From Ruminococcus flavefaciens (lineage in GTDB: Bacteria; Bacillota; Clostridia; Oscillospirales; Ruminococcaceae): DNA of 22,177 nt. The stretch spans positions 1-22,177 of the forward strand of contig SFMO01000026.1 in assembly GCA_004554385.1 (NCBI GenBank). The letters are read 5' to 3'. Below the pieces are notes generated by a model that saw only the letters and a list, made by a program, of their open reading frames with translations, was not told where the DNA came from and made no database searches. Positions 22,058 to 22,177 of this stretch are shown piece by piece (the stretch's first letter is position 1; the number at the start of each line of letters is the position of its first letter). The position numbers and the translations under genes were made by a program.

Positions 22058-22177
22058 GCTGTCTCACGAGAGTGGGGAAAGCGAAACAGCATCTTGAAAA
22101 TTGAACAATGCGAAGAAAAAAGTAACGACCCTTGAGATTCCTTTATGAGAAATAAAGGGAAGTCAAGACAAGACTAA
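22058..22177 (+). other. Leader (external spacer) of an rRNA operon, 5' part
   Basis: From the P2 start to the window edge. The segment CTTGAAAATTGAACA (22093-22107) is the boxA-like sequence found before 16S rRNA in many clostridia and bacilli (CTTTGAAAACTGAACA forms), linked to antitermination. A second hairpin spans 22131-22167 (CTTGA with TCAAG outside; TTCC-TTTAT with ATAAAGGGAA inside, one bulge), a likely processing stem. The 16S gene itself should begin just past 22177; none of its conserved 5' end is inside. No protein gene is seen between 21851 and 22177. Confidence 0.75.

Noticed and set aside
1..22177. CRISPR array, prophage, toxin-antitoxin or defence island
   Set aside because: No regularly spaced repeats, no Cas, integrase, phage structural, restriction or toxin-like proteins were found; nearly every base is assigned to recognisable core genes.

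Overview
The window looks like chromosomal DNA of a Firmicute of the Ruminococcus sensu stricto group (R. flavefaciens / R. albus / R. bicirculans type). The pointers are a large secreted GH9 cellulase with an N-terminal carbohydrate-binding module, a clostridial glgB-glgC-glgD-glgA set, a SpoIIE homologue, moderate GC content, strong GGAGG ribosome sites and an rRNA-operon leader of clostridial style. This placement is inferred from gene content; no 16S sequence lies inside the window.

Layout. (1) 1-141: the right end of an IS3-family-like insertion sequence (last codons of its transposase plus a terminal repeat), ending 16 bp from the next gene. (2) 158-2863, minus strand: a membrane-anchored GH9 endoglucanase, the only minus-strand gene. 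(3) 3149-5346: a divergent pair, a guanylate-kinase-like P-loop protein and a soluble nucleotide-sugar 4,6-dehydratase (CapD/PglF/WbpM type), closed by a terminator. (4) 5389-13347: a long, tightly packed block of nine genes from a promoter at 5389 to a terminator at 13347: MscS channel, membrane-tethered metallophosphoesterase, two flavoproteins (BaiN/YhiN type and COG2509 type), a small NrdD-C-terminus-like protein, RsmA/KsgA, CbiG, a CobU-like kinase and a second, shorter CobU-like protein. (5) 13374-15689: spoIIE, preceded by what looks like a Spo0A-type promoter with a 21-bp spacer. (6) 15712-21850: the glycogen operon glgB-glgC-glgD-glgA with its own promoter(s) and a strong terminator. 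(7) 21851-22177: two perfect-consensus tandem promoters and the leader of an rRNA operon whose 16S gene begins beyond the window edge.

How it works together. GlgC/GlgD would make ADP-glucose, GlgA would extend the glucan and GlgB would branch it, so the glg block is a full storage-polysaccharide synthesis unit; the GH9 enzyme outside the cell would supply cello-oligosaccharides from plant wall. The central block mixes housekeeping (ribosome methylation, osmotic safety valve), two poorly characterised flavoproteins and an isolated fragment of cobalamin synthesis. I see no CRISPR array, phage, toxin-antitoxin pair, tRNA or complete mobile element. The most unusual items are the pair of mutually degenerate CobU paralogues, a metallophosphoesterase with two altered ligands at the same metal site, the orphan NrdD-tail-like protein, the histone-like basic tail on GlgB, and the Spo0A-style spoIIE promoter.
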